Below are positions 31,150-40,985 of a stretch of DNA of 64,000 bases, one piece after another. The stretch spans positions 1 to 64,000 of the forward strand of contig CANHGL010000006.1 of the NCBI GenBank assembly GCA_947460245.1, read 5' to 3'. Origin of the DNA: Sphingobacteriales bacterium. GTDB taxonomy: Bacteria; Bacteroidota; Bacteroidia; Chitinophagales; JADIYW01. Below the pieces are notes generated by a model, which worked only from the letters and a program-made list of their open reading frames with translations, was not told the origin of the DNA and did no database searches. The translations under genes and the position numbers were made by a program. Numbering within the stretch: position 1 is the first letter of the stretch; each line of letters begins with the position of its first letter.

Positions 31150-32031
31150 GTGGCAGGAAATTTAAAAGAAGTACGATTCAGAATGGTTTCTGTGAAGTCT
31201 ACGACACAGATTACTAAGGCTATGAAGATGGTGTCTGCTGCCAAACTGAGAAGGGCTACAGAAAGAATTATTCAGATACGTCCTTATGCAAATCAGCTGA
31301 ATAAGATTTTACAGAACCTTGCCGGTGGAGATGCAAATATTTCTCTGGCACAGCAAAGATCTGTTCAGAAAGCACTTATTGTTATAATTACTTCTGATAA
31401 AGGATTAGCGGGAGGCTTTAACTCTAATTCCATTAAACTGGTGAAAGAGTTACTAAATGGCAGATATGCTACAGCTGCAGCAAATGGCAAAGTAGATATT
31501 TTATCTATTGGAAAGAAAGGTCATGATGCTTTTCGTTCCAGTAAACTTAAGGTGAATAATGATTTTATAGATTTGTTTAAGCAGCTTACTTTCGAGAATG
31601 CTTCTACAGCTGCAGAGTTTATCATGAATGCCTTTGAACAAAAGGAGTATGACGTTGTGGAGGTGGTTTATGGCCAGTTTAAGAATGCAGGAACGCAATT
31701 GCCCACAGTTGAGCAGTTCTTGCCTATCAATACAGCTAAGGTAGAAAAAGGCGCATCTAAAGCCAACGCGGATTATATCTACGAACCTAGACAGGAAGTG
31801 ATATTGAAAGACTTGGTGCCCAAAATATTAAAGACACAATTCTTCAGATATCTGTTAGATTCCAATGCTTCTGAGCATGGAGCCCGTATGACAGCTATGG
31901 ATAAGGCTACTGAGAATGCAAATGAGTTGCTTAAGTCCTTGAATATTATGTATAATCGAGCTCGTCAGGCGGCTATTACAACAGAGCTATCAGAAATTGT
32001 ATCTGGTGCAGCATCATTGAGTAACGGATAA
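31150..32031 (+). CDS. atpG: F0F1 ATP synthase subunit gamma
   Basis: 'KEVRFRMVSVKSTTQITKAMKMVSAAKLRRA' and C-terminal 'YNRARQAAITTELSEIVSGAASL'. GTG start. Confidence 0.97.
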   Translation: MAGNLKEVRFRMVSVKSTTQITKAMKMVSAAKLRRATERIIQIRPYANQLNKILQNLAGGDANISLAQQRSVQKALIVIITSDKGLAGGFNSNSIKLVKELLNGRYATAAANGKVDILSIGKKGHDAFRSSKLKVNNDFIDLFKQLTFENASTAAEFIMNAFEQKEYDVVEVVYGQFKNAGTQLPTVEQFLPINTAKVEKGASKANADYIYEPRQEVILKDLVPKILKTQFFRYLLDSNASEHGARMTAMDKATENANELLKSLNIMYNRARQAAITTELSEIVSGAASLSNG

Positions 32032-32055
32032 TATAGAAATATCAATACCATGTAT

Positions 32056-32084
32056 AAAGTCCGGATTTTGTATCCGGATTTTTT
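32056..32084 (+). terminator. Rho-independent terminator after atpG
   Basis: AAAGTCCGGA-TTTTGTA-TCCGGATTTTTT stem-loop with U tract. Confidence 0.9.
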
Positions 32085-32159
32085 ATTTCAGGCTGTAAGT
32101 AGCATTGTAAATTATAGTATTACTTATCCTTTTTCTTAAGCATTTTGTATATTTACATA

Positions 32160-32756
32160 GTGGAAGAAGTACAAAAAAATATAGAGGCAATCATTTTTGC
32201 GGCAGAAAGCCCCATCAAAATAGATGAGTTGATGGCTTACCTGAATAAGACTGCAGAGACCCCATTTACAGCAGAGGAAATAGAGGGGATTATCCATGTT
32301 ATTTCTGATAAGTATGCAAATGACCTTTTCCCTTTTGAATTGGGAGAAGTAGGTGGAGGGTATCAGTTTCTTACCAAGCCGCATTACCATAATAGTGTGT
32401 CTGCATTTTTAAACAGGAACACGGTTAAACGCTTAACAACAGCAGCGTTGGAATCTCTGGCTATTATTGCATACAAGCAACCGGTTACCAGAAACATTAT
32501 TGAAACGATAAGAGGGGTAAATGCAGACTACACGATTCAGAAATTAATGGAGAAAGAATTGGTAGAGATTGCAGGCAGAAGTACTGAGCCTGGCAAACCC
32601 TTACTATACAGAACAACACAACAATTTTTAGATTATTTTGGCATCAATTCGTTGGAGGAGTTACCGAAATTAAAAGAATTTGAAGAACTTCAAAATCAGA
32701 TAGGTGAGAAAGAGAATATCGAAAACACAGACATCGACGTCGTCCAACAAAACTAA
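32160..32756 (+). CDS. scpB: SMC-Scp complex subunit ScpB
   Basis: 'VQKNIEAIIFAAESPIKIDEL', 'LTTAALESLAIIAYKQPVTRNIIETIRGVNADYTIQKLMEKELVEIAGRSTEPGKPLLYRTT'. GTG start at 32160 preferred over TTG 32145. Confidence 0.95.
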   Translation: MEEVQKNIEAIIFAAESPIKIDELMAYLNKTAETPFTAEEIEGIIHVISDKYANDLFPFELGEVGGGYQFLTKPHYHNSVSAFLNRNTVKRLTTAALESLAIIAYKQPVTRNIIETIRGVNADYTIQKLMEKELVEIAGRSTEPGKPLLYRTTQQFLDYFGINSLEELPKLKEFEELQNQIGEKENIENTDIDVVQQN

Positions 32757-33597
32757 TTTCCAAAAGAATAATAAGTTTGCTTCGAAGAGCGATCCCTTTG
32801 CTCTAAAGATAGAGCAAACGGTAAATAAATTTACACCTCCCAAAGAGACTTTTGCTCAGGATGAAACCCGATTGAATAAGTTCATATCCAATGCGGGGGT
32901 TTGCTCCAGACGTCAGGCAGATGAATATATTAAAGCGGGATACGTTACGGTAAATGATGCTGTAGTTTTAGAGATGGGCTATAAGGTAAAGCCTAAGGAC
33001 ATCGTTAAATTCAAGAAAAAGAAAGTACAGAATGAGAAGAAGGTATATGTCCTGTTAAATAAACCTAAAGGATATCTTACTACTACCTCTGATGATAGAG
33101 AACGTAAAACGGTGATGGATTTAGTGAGCACAGTAAAGGATGTGCGCCTGTATCCTGTCGGACGTTTAGATAGGAATTCAACAGGGATTATCCTGCTTAC
33201 TAATGACGGAGAGTTAGCACAAAAATTATCGCATCCCAGCGGTGAGGTTACAAAAGTATATCAGGTAGAGCTAGACAAAAAACTAGAGATGAAGGATCTG
33301 CATGCTATCAGAGAAGGGGTATTATTGGAAGATGGAAAAGCAAATGTAGATCAGGCAGACTATACGCTACCAAGAGGGGATGATCGTGTTGTTGGCGTGG
33401 AACTACACAGTGGTAAGAATCGTATTGTGCGTCGTATATTTGAGCATCTGGGATATGAGGTTGTAAAGCTCGACCGAGTATTATATGCAGGATTAACCAA
33501 GAAGAATTTACCGAGAGGAAAGTGGCGCTTTCTAACAGAAAAAGAGATTGTCTTTCTCAAGTATTTTATTTCCAATAAGAAAGAAAAGAAAGCTTAA
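32704..33597 (+). CDS. rRNA pseudouridine synthase (RsuA/RluB family)
   Basis: S4 domain 'RLNKFISNAGVCSRRQADEYIKAGYVTVND', catalytic 'YPVGRLDRNSTGIILLTNDGELAQKLSHPS'. Start GTG overlaps scpB by 53 nt. Confidence 0.95.
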   Translation: MRKRISKTQTSTSSNKTNFQKNNKFASKSDPFALKIEQTVNKFTPPKETFAQDETRLNKFISNAGVCSRRQADEYIKAGYVTVNDAVVLEMGYKVKPKDIVKFKKKKVQNEKKVYVLLNKPKGYLTTTSDDRERKTVMDLVSTVKDVRLYPVGRLDRNSTGIILLTNDGELAQKLSHPSGEVTKVYQVELDKKLEMKDLHAIREGVLLEDGKANVDQADYTLPRGDDRVVGVELHSGKNRIVRRIFEHLGYEVVKLDRVLYAGLTKKNLPRGKWRFLTEKEIVFLKYFISNKKEKKA

Positions 33598-33623
33598 TTT
33601 ACCTAACCACTATCTGATTATAC

Positions 33624-35054
33624 TTACCAGAATTTTATTTTTCCGGCAGCAAACCAGCACATCCTTAAGAGCATAAAGCCATTCTGGAAACGGGATATAT
33701 TGGTGTCACCATAAGTCCGTTCTCTGTATCTAATTGGTAAATCAATAATCTTCAGATTGAGTTTATAGGCGCCAAATAATAAATCAAAGTCGCCGAATGG
33801 ATCAAAGTCGCCAAAGAATTTTCTATTTTGGATAAGCTTTAAGTAGTCCTCCCTGAACATCACCTTGGTTCCACATAAGCTGTCTTTTATGGGCTGCTCG
33901 AGTAACCAGGAGAAAACCTTGCTGAAGAATTTATTGCCTAAGGTATTTAAGAATCTCATAGCATCTTTATCCATAGGATATACCAATCGAGATCCATTGA
34001 TAAACTCTCCTTTGCCGGTAGCAATAGCATTAAAAAATTTTGGTAATTCCTCCGGAGGCATTGTAAGGTCTGCATCTAAAATCATTAGTATGTCTTGAGT
34101 GGCTATGGAATAACCCTTTCGAACAGCATCTCCTTTGCCTTTCCCTCCTTGTTGTGCAATTTTAATATCATGGGTGTGCTGATACTTTTGTTGTATCTCC
34201 TTAATCTTTTGCCAGGTATCATCTGTAGAATTTCCTTCTATAAATATAATTTCCTGATGTTTGCCAAACTTTGGTAGGCGCAGAATTGCATTTTCAATAT
34301 TGCCACTTTCATTGCGTGCTGGAATACAGATGCTCACAGAATATTTTTCAGCAACCTCTTCTTCTTTTAAATTTAGTAATGGACGCGCAAATAAAAACTG
34401 GTTAAGAGATAAGGAGCGGAAGATGGGCAGCTTGGCAATATATTTATTAACAAGCCATGAAAGTATAGGTATGTATACCGGAATCAAAAGTCGCCTGTTG
34501 GTTCTGTATGTTTCGAAGCCAGATAGGTATAAAAGATTAGAGATATCTTTTTCATCCAGCCAGTTCTGTTGCGGCGATTTCTTCTTATAACCTGTTGTCT
34601 CCCCTAAATTCAACAAAGGTTCCCAATAGTGATTGTAGTAAGAGATGATAATTCGAGTATGTTCATGGCAATTTTTTTTCACAGAATAGAAGACATCCTG
34701 AATGTTATCTAAATAGCCAATAATATTATTAAAAATAATGACATCGAATTTCTTATCTAGTGTGATATGCGCTGCATCCATCACATAGAAATTCACGTCC
34801 CTATAATTTGTTTTTGCTGCATCAATCATCTTAGGACTGAAATCAATCCCGGTTTTATCATTGCCTTTTAATTGATGAATAGTTTCTCCAGAGCCACAGC
34901 CTACTTCTAATATAGAATCTGATTCACTGATGTAGAAATTAAGATAATTTTCGATGTCTTTATTATAGTAAGAGAAACGCCTTCGATATTGCTGATAATT
35001 ATCGGCAACTGATTCGAAGTGTTTGAATATGGTTTCTTTTCGTACAGAAGACAT
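33624..35054 (-). CDS. Bifunctional class I SAM-dependent methyltransferase / family 2 glycosyltransferase
   Basis: N-terminal 'ILEVGCGSGETIHQLKGNDKTGIDFSPKMID' (SAM motif) followed by GT2 'VSICIPARNESGNIENAI...ILDADLTMPPEELPKF'. Confidence 0.9.
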   Translation of the reverse strand: MSSVRKETIFKHFESVADNYQQYRRRFSYYNKDIENYLNFYISESDSILEVGCGSGETIHQLKGNDKTGIDFSPKMIDAAKTNYRDVNFYVMDAAHITLDKKFDVIIFNNIIGYLDNIQDVFYSVKKNCHEHTRIIISYYNHYWEPLLNLGETTGYKKKSPQQNWLDEKDISNLLYLSGFETYRTNRRLLIPVYIPILSWLVNKYIAKLPIFRSLSLNQFLFARPLLNLKEEEVAEKYSVSICIPARNESGNIENAILRLPKFGKHQEIIFIEGNSTDDTWQKIKEIQQKYQHTHDIKIAQQGGKGKGDAVRKGYSIATQDILMILDADLTMPPEELPKFFNAIATGKGEFINGSRLVYPMDKDAMRFLNTLGNKFFSKVFSWLLEQPIKDSLCGTKVMFREDYLKLIQNRKFFGDFDPFGDFDLLFGAYKLNLKIIDLPIRYRERTYGDTNISRFQNGFMLLRMCWFAAGKIKFW

Positions 35055-35061
35055 AGTAGAT

Positions 35062-35811
35062 TTATTTTTTTCTTACATTGATAGTTTGAAAAAGTGCTGT
35101 CTTTGAAGAAAGAGAAGAAAACATTTTTTCTATTAAAGAGATAAAGCCAAATAACTTATATGGGACTAGATTTGGTTTTGATAGTCCTCCGGATAACAGA
35201 TATTTGAATGGTGTATGATGCTCAAACGAAATTAGCTCCAGTTCTGGAAACAGCTTTTGGAATTTTGAATAATCTCGCTGGAATACTATCCATGGTATAG
35301 CACCATTAGCATCGCTTAACGGACCTTTGCTGTTAAACTTCCAATCTCTAACATTTTCATCAAAAGGTTCATGATGGAAGTTTTTATAAATAAATTTTGA
35401 AAACCAGGTTGTGGCAGGCTCTATCATATAAATTACACCACCTTTCTTTAACGTGCGTTGTGCCTCGTGGAAGAAGGCTTCAGTATCTGGTATGTGATGC
35501 AATACATTCAGCATAAAGATGGCTTTTAGTGTATCATTTTCAAATGGCATCTCCTGTGCAGAAAATTGCATATCACATACAGAGAGTGGCATTATGTCGG
35601 ACGTAATTACCTCTGGATAAATATCTTTTAGAAACCCTCCGCCAGATCCAATCTCCACTACATCTCCGGATAGCTGCAGCGATTCGCTATAGCTCTTAAA
35701 CTGCAAATACCAATCCACATAAATACGCTTAAGGAATGGCTTTGACAGAATTATATTTCTGTGCTCCAGACTGGTTTCTGGTAAATCTAGATAAGATAGC
35801 GGCTCGTTCAT
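35062..35811 (-). CDS. Class I SAM-dependent methyltransferase
   Basis: 'GDVVEIGSGGGFLKDIYPEVITSDIMPL' and 'LKAIFMLNVLHHIPDTEAFFHEAQRTLKKGG'. Confidence 0.9.
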   Translation of the reverse strand: MNEPLSYLDLPETSLEHRNIILSKPFLKRIYVDWYLQFKSYSESLQLSGDVVEIGSGGGFLKDIYPEVITSDIMPLSVCDMQFSAQEMPFENDTLKAIFMLNVLHHIPDTEAFFHEAQRTLKKGGVIYMIEPATTWFSKFIYKNFHHEPFDENVRDWKFNSKGPLSDANGAIPWIVFQRDYSKFQKLFPELELISFEHHTPFKYLLSGGLSKPNLVPYKLFGFISLIEKMFSSLSSKTALFQTINVRKK

Positions 35812-35880
35812 GAAATTGTTGCAGTAAAAATACGAAACATATGCTTAGCTTCTATGTGCTTATTCCAGCATATCACCTGA

Positions 35881-37653
35881 TTACTTAGGTTTAGTAGCTC
35901 TAACAGAATCTATATAAGCATAATTAATTTTATACAGTAAGGACTTTTCTAGTTCTCCCTCCCGATGAATGAAAGCAAATGCACGGTCTCCATATTGCCG
36001 CGCAATATAACCTGCATATCGGTGCATAGTGCCAATGAATTGGTTCTCCAAATATCTGCTAGGGTCTAGTCGTAATTCGGGTAACATGATATAGTTTACC
36101 TTATTAGCCCTCAGTGGCATCAGCAGCGAGTCTGCATTCTCCGTAGGGGTACTATAGATAGGATAGAATTCTTTCCCATTGGAGAATATGAAAGACATCG
36201 GCGCTTTACGAACTGCAATAGTTTCATTAGAAAGATTTTCGGCACACCACTGCGTCATCTTTATATAATTTTGCCAATCAGGTGTGTAACCATATGTTGG
36301 ATCTCCTGTAATGTTCTCTATAAATACCGGTAATCGGTTCTTGGCTTCTCGTAGCGTTACAGAAATACTGGTAAAAAAAAGAAAAAAGAATAAAAATGGA
36401 TAGGCTACTTGTAGAAAGGTAAACTGATTTCCATAATGGAAGAAGATATAAAATACCGAGAACAAGATAAACGGAAGAAAAATCATGATGAGACGTGTTT
36501 GTCCCCAAGAAGTATGCAGTGTGATGAAGGTAGTTCCCAATAAAACACAAAAGAATAAGGTAGTAAACAACAGGTAATACTGTTTCTTCCTGTGCATCAG
36601 TACTATCGACCATATAATGAGTCCAATAGAGAACAAGGTTAGTGAGAGATTATTGGGGGTCATCTCTTCCCGCATGCCTAAAACATAATATAATCTGGAA
36701 GAAATATAAATCTGACAATTATCCCAGAAGCGAATTACAAAACCCCATAAGGTCTCGTTACCAAGTTGTGGCTGATAGGCATCCTTTTGCAACATCAACT
36801 TCCCCTGAGATGCAAATTGAGAGCCATCAATCTTCCATATAAATTTTAGTGCAAGCTTATAAACGATATAGAAAAAGCCAAAGCTTAGAGAGGATGTTGT
36901 CGCAGCTAAGTATTTTTTTCTATAAATGAGGAAGATTACTACCACACCAATAGCAGCTAACGCAACATTTCGTGTAATCATCATCAGGAAAACAAGAAAT
37001 CCGAGTAGAATCGTAGCACCTACATTCTGTTTAAATGTTTTTTCTATATCTTCTAATTGGTCGAGGATAGGGAAAATGAACATAAAACAAATACCGAATA
37101 CCATAAGAGAAAAGGTCTCTGTATAGGTAAGACTAGCATACATCAGGTAAGGGAAATTAATACTAGTAAGCAATAAAGAGGGAACCAATAAGATATAGGG
37201 AATTCTTTTTTCAAATGCCTTGAAGATAAAAATAATAGCCAGACAGAAACAGATGACGGAAAATACCTTTAGTAAGAATAATCGAACGCCCACTATCTTA
37301 ATTAATAATCCGAGCACCATAGGATAAAGCGGTGCATTTGCAAGATAGAAGTAACTGAAGAAATGCTTGGCATAACTAGCCCCGGACTCGATGTATAAGG
37401 CATCATCATTTGCTGTTGAAATCTTATTGTCAAAACAAGCAAATGATAGTGCTCCGGTCAGCAGTACGAGAAAGGTTAGGTAGCCATTCCTTTTCAAGGC
37501 AAAATGGTCTTCCAGAAATTCATAGAGACTCTTGCTGGAAGTATGATTACTGTTTGCAGCTTTTCTGACATTTTGCGCTGAAACAGTTTCTTTTATTAAA
37601 GATGGGCTACCTTTTTTAGTAGATTTCTTATTCATGGGTATGATTTTTTTCAA
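35881..37653 (-). CDS. ArnT/PMT-like (GT39-type) membrane glycosyltransferase
   Basis: 590 aa, many TM segments, N-terminal periplasmic loop 'NDDALYIESGASYAKHFFSYFYLANAPLYPMVLGLLIK'. Start may be ATG 37635. Confidence 0.7.
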   Translation of the reverse strand: MKKIIPMNKKSTKKGSPSLIKETVSAQNVRKAANSNHTSSKSLYEFLEDHFALKRNGYLTFLVLLTGALSFACFDNKISTANDDALYIESGASYAKHFFSYFYLANAPLYPMVLGLLIKIVGVRLFLLKVFSVICFCLAIIFIFKAFEKRIPYILLVPSLLLTSINFPYLMYASLTYTETFSLMVFGICFMFIFPILDQLEDIEKTFKQNVGATILLGFLVFLMMITRNVALAAIGVVVIFLIYRKKYLAATTSSLSFGFFYIVYKLALKFIWKIDGSQFASQGKLMLQKDAYQPQLGNETLWGFVIRFWDNCQIYISSRLYYVLGMREEMTPNNLSLTLFSIGLIIWSIVLMHRKKQYYLLFTTLFFCVLLGTTFITLHTSWGQTRLIMIFLPFILFSVFYIFFHYGNQFTFLQVAYPFLFFFLFFTSISVTLREAKNRLPVFIENITGDPTYGYTPDWQNYIKMTQWCAENLSNETIAVRKAPMSFIFSNGKEFYPIYSTPTENADSLLMPLRANKVNYIMLPELRLDPSRYLENQFIGTMHRYAGYIARQYGDRAFAFIHREGELEKSLLYKINYAYIDSVRATKPK

Positions 37654-38383
37654 TAAATAGATCTACAAAAGTAAATTCATCTTTGACCTTTGTGTAGCGA
37701 TCAATATCATTGATAGTGAATATAGTAGCTTGTCCGTTTTCAGTTTTAAATACAGAAAAATTATTTTGCCAAAGCAGATTAAAGAATGATGTATAGTCTA
37801 CTTTTGCATTTTGCATACCTAGTGGATAGAACTCTGTGATAATTTTAAGATTTGGGTTTTTATCAAAGATGGCCTGCATGCCCTTAAAAGCAAAATATTC
37901 AAAACCTTGAATGTCTATTTTAATAAAATCTACTTTTTGGTTGGGTATAATATCATCTATTGCAATCCCATCGATAGCTGTTTTGGAAGTGTAATGTTCA
38001 GTGGGATATGTCTTGTGATCTACATTAAGTAGATCTGAATGATAAAGTGTGATTGTTCCGGTATGTTCGCTTGCTGCTTTATTATGGAATACTACATTGG
38101 TTAAATGAGCAGCATTAGACAGTAGATGTTTGTAATTGGTTTTGTCGGGTTCAAAAGCATATACCCTTCCTGTGTTTCCTACTAAATCGGATAATATTTT
38201 TGTATAGAAGCCAATATTTGCTCCGATATCTAATACAATATCTCCTTTTTTAATATGCTTTTCCATCAAGGCAATATCTATCTTATCTTGTCTGCGTTTA
38301 AAAAACGGATAGATGATATTATAGATAGGAAACGCATTTTTATACAAGAAATCCCCCAATTTTATAGAAAATGAAGATGGCAT
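37628..38383 (-). CDS. FkbM family methyltransferase
   Basis: 'DIVLDIGANIGFYTKILSDLVGNTGRVYAFEPDKTNYKHL' and 'VDFIKIDIQGFEYFAFKGM'. Confidence 0.92.
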   Translation of the reverse strand: MPSSFSIKLGDFLYKNAFPIYNIIYPFFKRRQDKIDIALMEKHIKKGDIVLDIGANIGFYTKILSDLVGNTGRVYAFEPDKTNYKHLLSNAAHLTNVVFHNKAASEHTGTITLYHSDLLNVDHKTYPTEHYTSKTAIDGIAIDDIIPNQKVDFIKIDIQGFEYFAFKGMQAIFDKNPNLKIITEFYPLGMQNAKVDYTSFFNLLWQNNFSVFKTENGQATIFTINDIDRYTKVKDEFTFVDLFIEKNHTHE

Positions 38384-38422
38384 AGTTTTGTTTTTATGGC
38401 ATAGCGGATAAAAAAGAAGACC

Positions 38423-39373
38423 TTATTTCTTTAGTCCAATCTGCCTTAAGCGTTCATCCAGATATTCACCTGCCGTAATCGGTTCGTAAGCAATAGGATG
38501 TTCAGCAGTTATACAACTTTCCAGACAGTCTAGTTTAACCTCACTTCGAGGATGTAAGAAGAAAGGAATAGAATAGCGGTGCGTGTGCCATCTTTCTTTC
38601 GGTGGATTTATAACTCGATGTGTAGTTGATTTTAGTTTATTATTACACAAGCGCTGCAACATATCTCCTACGTTTACCATTATTTGATGCGGTTCTGCTT
38701 TGGCATCGTGCCAGTTTCCTTCCACATCCTGAACTTGTAAGCCGTCTGCACTAGCTCCTACCAGTAAGGTAATTAAGTTGATATCCTCATGTGCCTCTGC
38801 GCGGATGGCTGACTTTGGTTCTTGTGAGATAGGAGGATAATGAATAGCGCGCAATATGCTATTTCCATTATGGATTTTAGAATCAAAATAGTTGATTTCA
38901 AGTCCAAGATACTCTGCAACGGCACGCAAGAGATGCCTTCCGGACGTTTCAAAACTTTTATATAATTGTCTGCCTGTTTCATTGAATTCCGTAAGTTCTG
39001 CAACTTCTATATTGTCTGGGTAGTCGTCTGCCGGCATTATTTCTCCGTCTTCAATATACTGGCCTACCTGCCAGAATTCCTTAAGGTCTGCAACCTCGCT
39101 TTGTTTCGCCTTCTCTCTTCCAAAGGAAGTATATCCCCGCTGTCCGGCATATTCTACTTTTTCGTATCCTAGTTTTGCTTCCAGCGGTAGGGCATAGAAC
39201 TGCTCTACAAGGCTATAATATTTATTAATAACATCTTGAGAAATGCCGTGATTATCGATGGCAGCAAATCCAATCTCTGAATAGGCTTTACCAAATCCCT
39301 GAATAAATTTTTGCCTTCTTGCCTCATCATCTGATAAGTAATCAGCCAGGTCAAGTACAGGAATATAACTCAT
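38423..39373 (-). CDS. Isopenicillin N synthase family 2OG-Fe(II)-type oxygenase
   Basis: DIOX_N-like N-terminus; 'AHEDINLITLL', 'STTHRVINPPKERWHTHRYSIPFFLHP' (HxD-type...H...RxS). Confidence 0.92.
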   Translation of the reverse strand: MSYIPVLDLADYLSDDEARRQKFIQGFGKAYSEIGFAAIDNHGISQDVINKYYSLVEQFYALPLEAKLGYEKVEYAGQRGYTSFGREKAKQSEVADLKEFWQVGQYIEDGEIMPADDYPDNIEVAELTEFNETGRQLYKSFETSGRHLLRAVAEYLGLEINYFDSKIHNGNSILRAIHYPPISQEPKSAIRAEAHEDINLITLLVGASADGLQVQDVEGNWHDAKAEPHQIMVNVGDMLQRLCNNKLKSTTHRVINPPKERWHTHRYSIPFFLHPRSEVKLDCLESCITAEHPIAYEPITAGEYLDERLRQIGLKK

Positions 39374-39475
39374 ATAGGTAATTTTACAGTAAAGATAAGG
39401 ATTTGTCTAAACTATGTTATCTAAAGCGATGCACATTTATTGAAAACCTTAAACTTATAAAAATATAGAAAAATG

Positions 39476-39483
39476 TATTTTTG
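39476..39483 (+). promoter_or_regulatory. -7-like box TATTTTTG upstream of asnS
   Basis: Exact TAnnTTTG, 2 nt before ATG 39486 (uORF) and 22 nt before the asnS ATG. Confidence 0.5.
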
Positions 39484-39505
39484 AGATGGAATATCAGACA
39501 CATAT

Positions 39506-40933
39506 ATGAGCAAACAGTACATTAAACAGATCTTAGCAGATGCAGCTATCGATACAGCAGTGGTGGTTAGGGGTTGGGTGCGCACCAAACGTCAGAGTAA
39601 GAATGTAACGTTTATTAATTTGAATGACGGCACTACAATCAATAATATTCAGGCGGTAGTTGAAGCAGATACGATAACGGAAGAGGTGCTGGCAAAAATT
39701 AATACGGGCGCTTGCTTAGAGATTTATGGTAAATTAATTGCTTCACAAGGCGGTAATCAGAAGGTAGAAGTGCAAGTAGAAAATATTAAGATATTAGGTG
39801 AGGCAGATCCTGATACATATCCTATACAACCCAAGAAGCATTCTTTCGAATTTCTGAGAGAGAAGGCGCATCTTCGTCCTCGGACAAATACATTTGGTGC
39901 AATATTCCGTATTAGACATGCCCTGTCTTTCGCAATACATAATTATTTTAATGATCATGGTTTTTTCTACCTACATACGCCTATCATTACGGGCTCTGAT
40001 GCAGAAGGAGCAGGAGAAATGTTTAGGGTTACGACATTAGATTTGAAGAATCCGCCCAAGACAGAAGAGGGTAATATTGATTACAGGGAAGACTTCTTTG
40101 GAAAAGAAACTAACTTAACGGTATCCGGTCAGCTAGAAGGTGAATTGGGGGCATTGGCATTATCTAAGGTATATACCTTTGGGCCCACTTTCAGGGCAGA
40201 GAACTCCAATACTTCAAGGCATCTTGCAGAGTTCTGGATGATAGAACCTGAGGTGGCATTTAATGATTTAACTGACAATATGGATCTTGCAGAAGATTTT
40301 CTGCAATACCTTGTGCGGTATGCCTTGCAACATTGTGAAGATGATCTTGCATTCCTGGATGCCCGTTTTGCCGAAGAGGAAAAACAGAAACCGCAACAGG
40401 AGCGAAGTGAGCTTGGATTACTGGGCAAGCTGAAATTTGTAACAGAAAATAGTTTTGAAAGACTTACCTATACAGAGGCTGTATCCATATTGAAAAATGC
40501 AAAAAAGAAATTCCAGTTCCCTGTAGATTGGGGTACTGATCTGCAAAGTGAACATGAGCGCTATCTAGTAGAGAAGCATTTTAAGAAACCCGTTATACTA
40601 ACACACTACCCAAAAGATATTAAGGCATTCTACATGAAGATGGATGAGGATGGCAAAACAGTAAAAGCTATGGATGTTTTGTTTCCGGGAATTGGAGAAA
40701 TCATTGGCGGGTCGCAGCGAGAAGATGACTATCAGAAGTTGAAAGATAGGGCAGCCCAGGTCGGTATTGAGGAAGAAAGTATATGGTGGTATTTGGAAAC
40801 CCGTAAGTTTGGTTCATGCCCACATGCTGGCTTCGGACTGGGCTTTGAACGGCTGGTACTTTTTGTTACAGGGATGGGTAATATCCGCGACGTAATTCCT
40901 TTTCCTCGAACACCCAAAAATGCGGATTTCTAA
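39506..40933 (+). CDS. asnS: Asparaginyl-tRNA synthetase
   Basis: '[24 protein letters not shown]', '[19 protein letters not shown]', C-terminal '[34 protein letters not shown]'. Confidence 0.98.
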   Translation: MSKQYIKQILADAAIDTAVVVRGWVRTKRQSKNVTFINLNDGTTINNIQAVVEADTITEEVLAKINTGACLEIYGKLIASQGGNQKVEVQVENIKILGEADPDTYPIQPKKHSFEFLREKAHLRPRTNTFGAIFRIRHALSFAIHNYFNDHGFFYLHTPIITGSDAEGAGEMFRVTTLDLKNPPKTEEGNIDYREDFFGKETNLTVSGQLEGELGALALSKVYTFGPTFRAENSNTSRHLAEFWMIEPEVAFNDLTDNMDLAEDFLQYLVRYALQHCEDDLAFLDARFAEEEKQKPQQERSELGLLGKLKFVTENSFERLTYTEAVSILKNAKKKFQFPVDWGTDLQSEHERYLVEKHFKKPVILTHYPKDIKAFYMKMDEDGKTVKAMDVLFPGIGEIIGGSQREDDYQKLKDRAAQVGIEEESIWWYLETRKFGSCPHAGFGLGFERLVLFVTGMGNIRDVIPFPRTPKNADF

Positions 40934-40985
40934 TAAATGATAATCACGAAGTGCTTTATTGCAAAGCTATTCTTAATTTTAGTAA

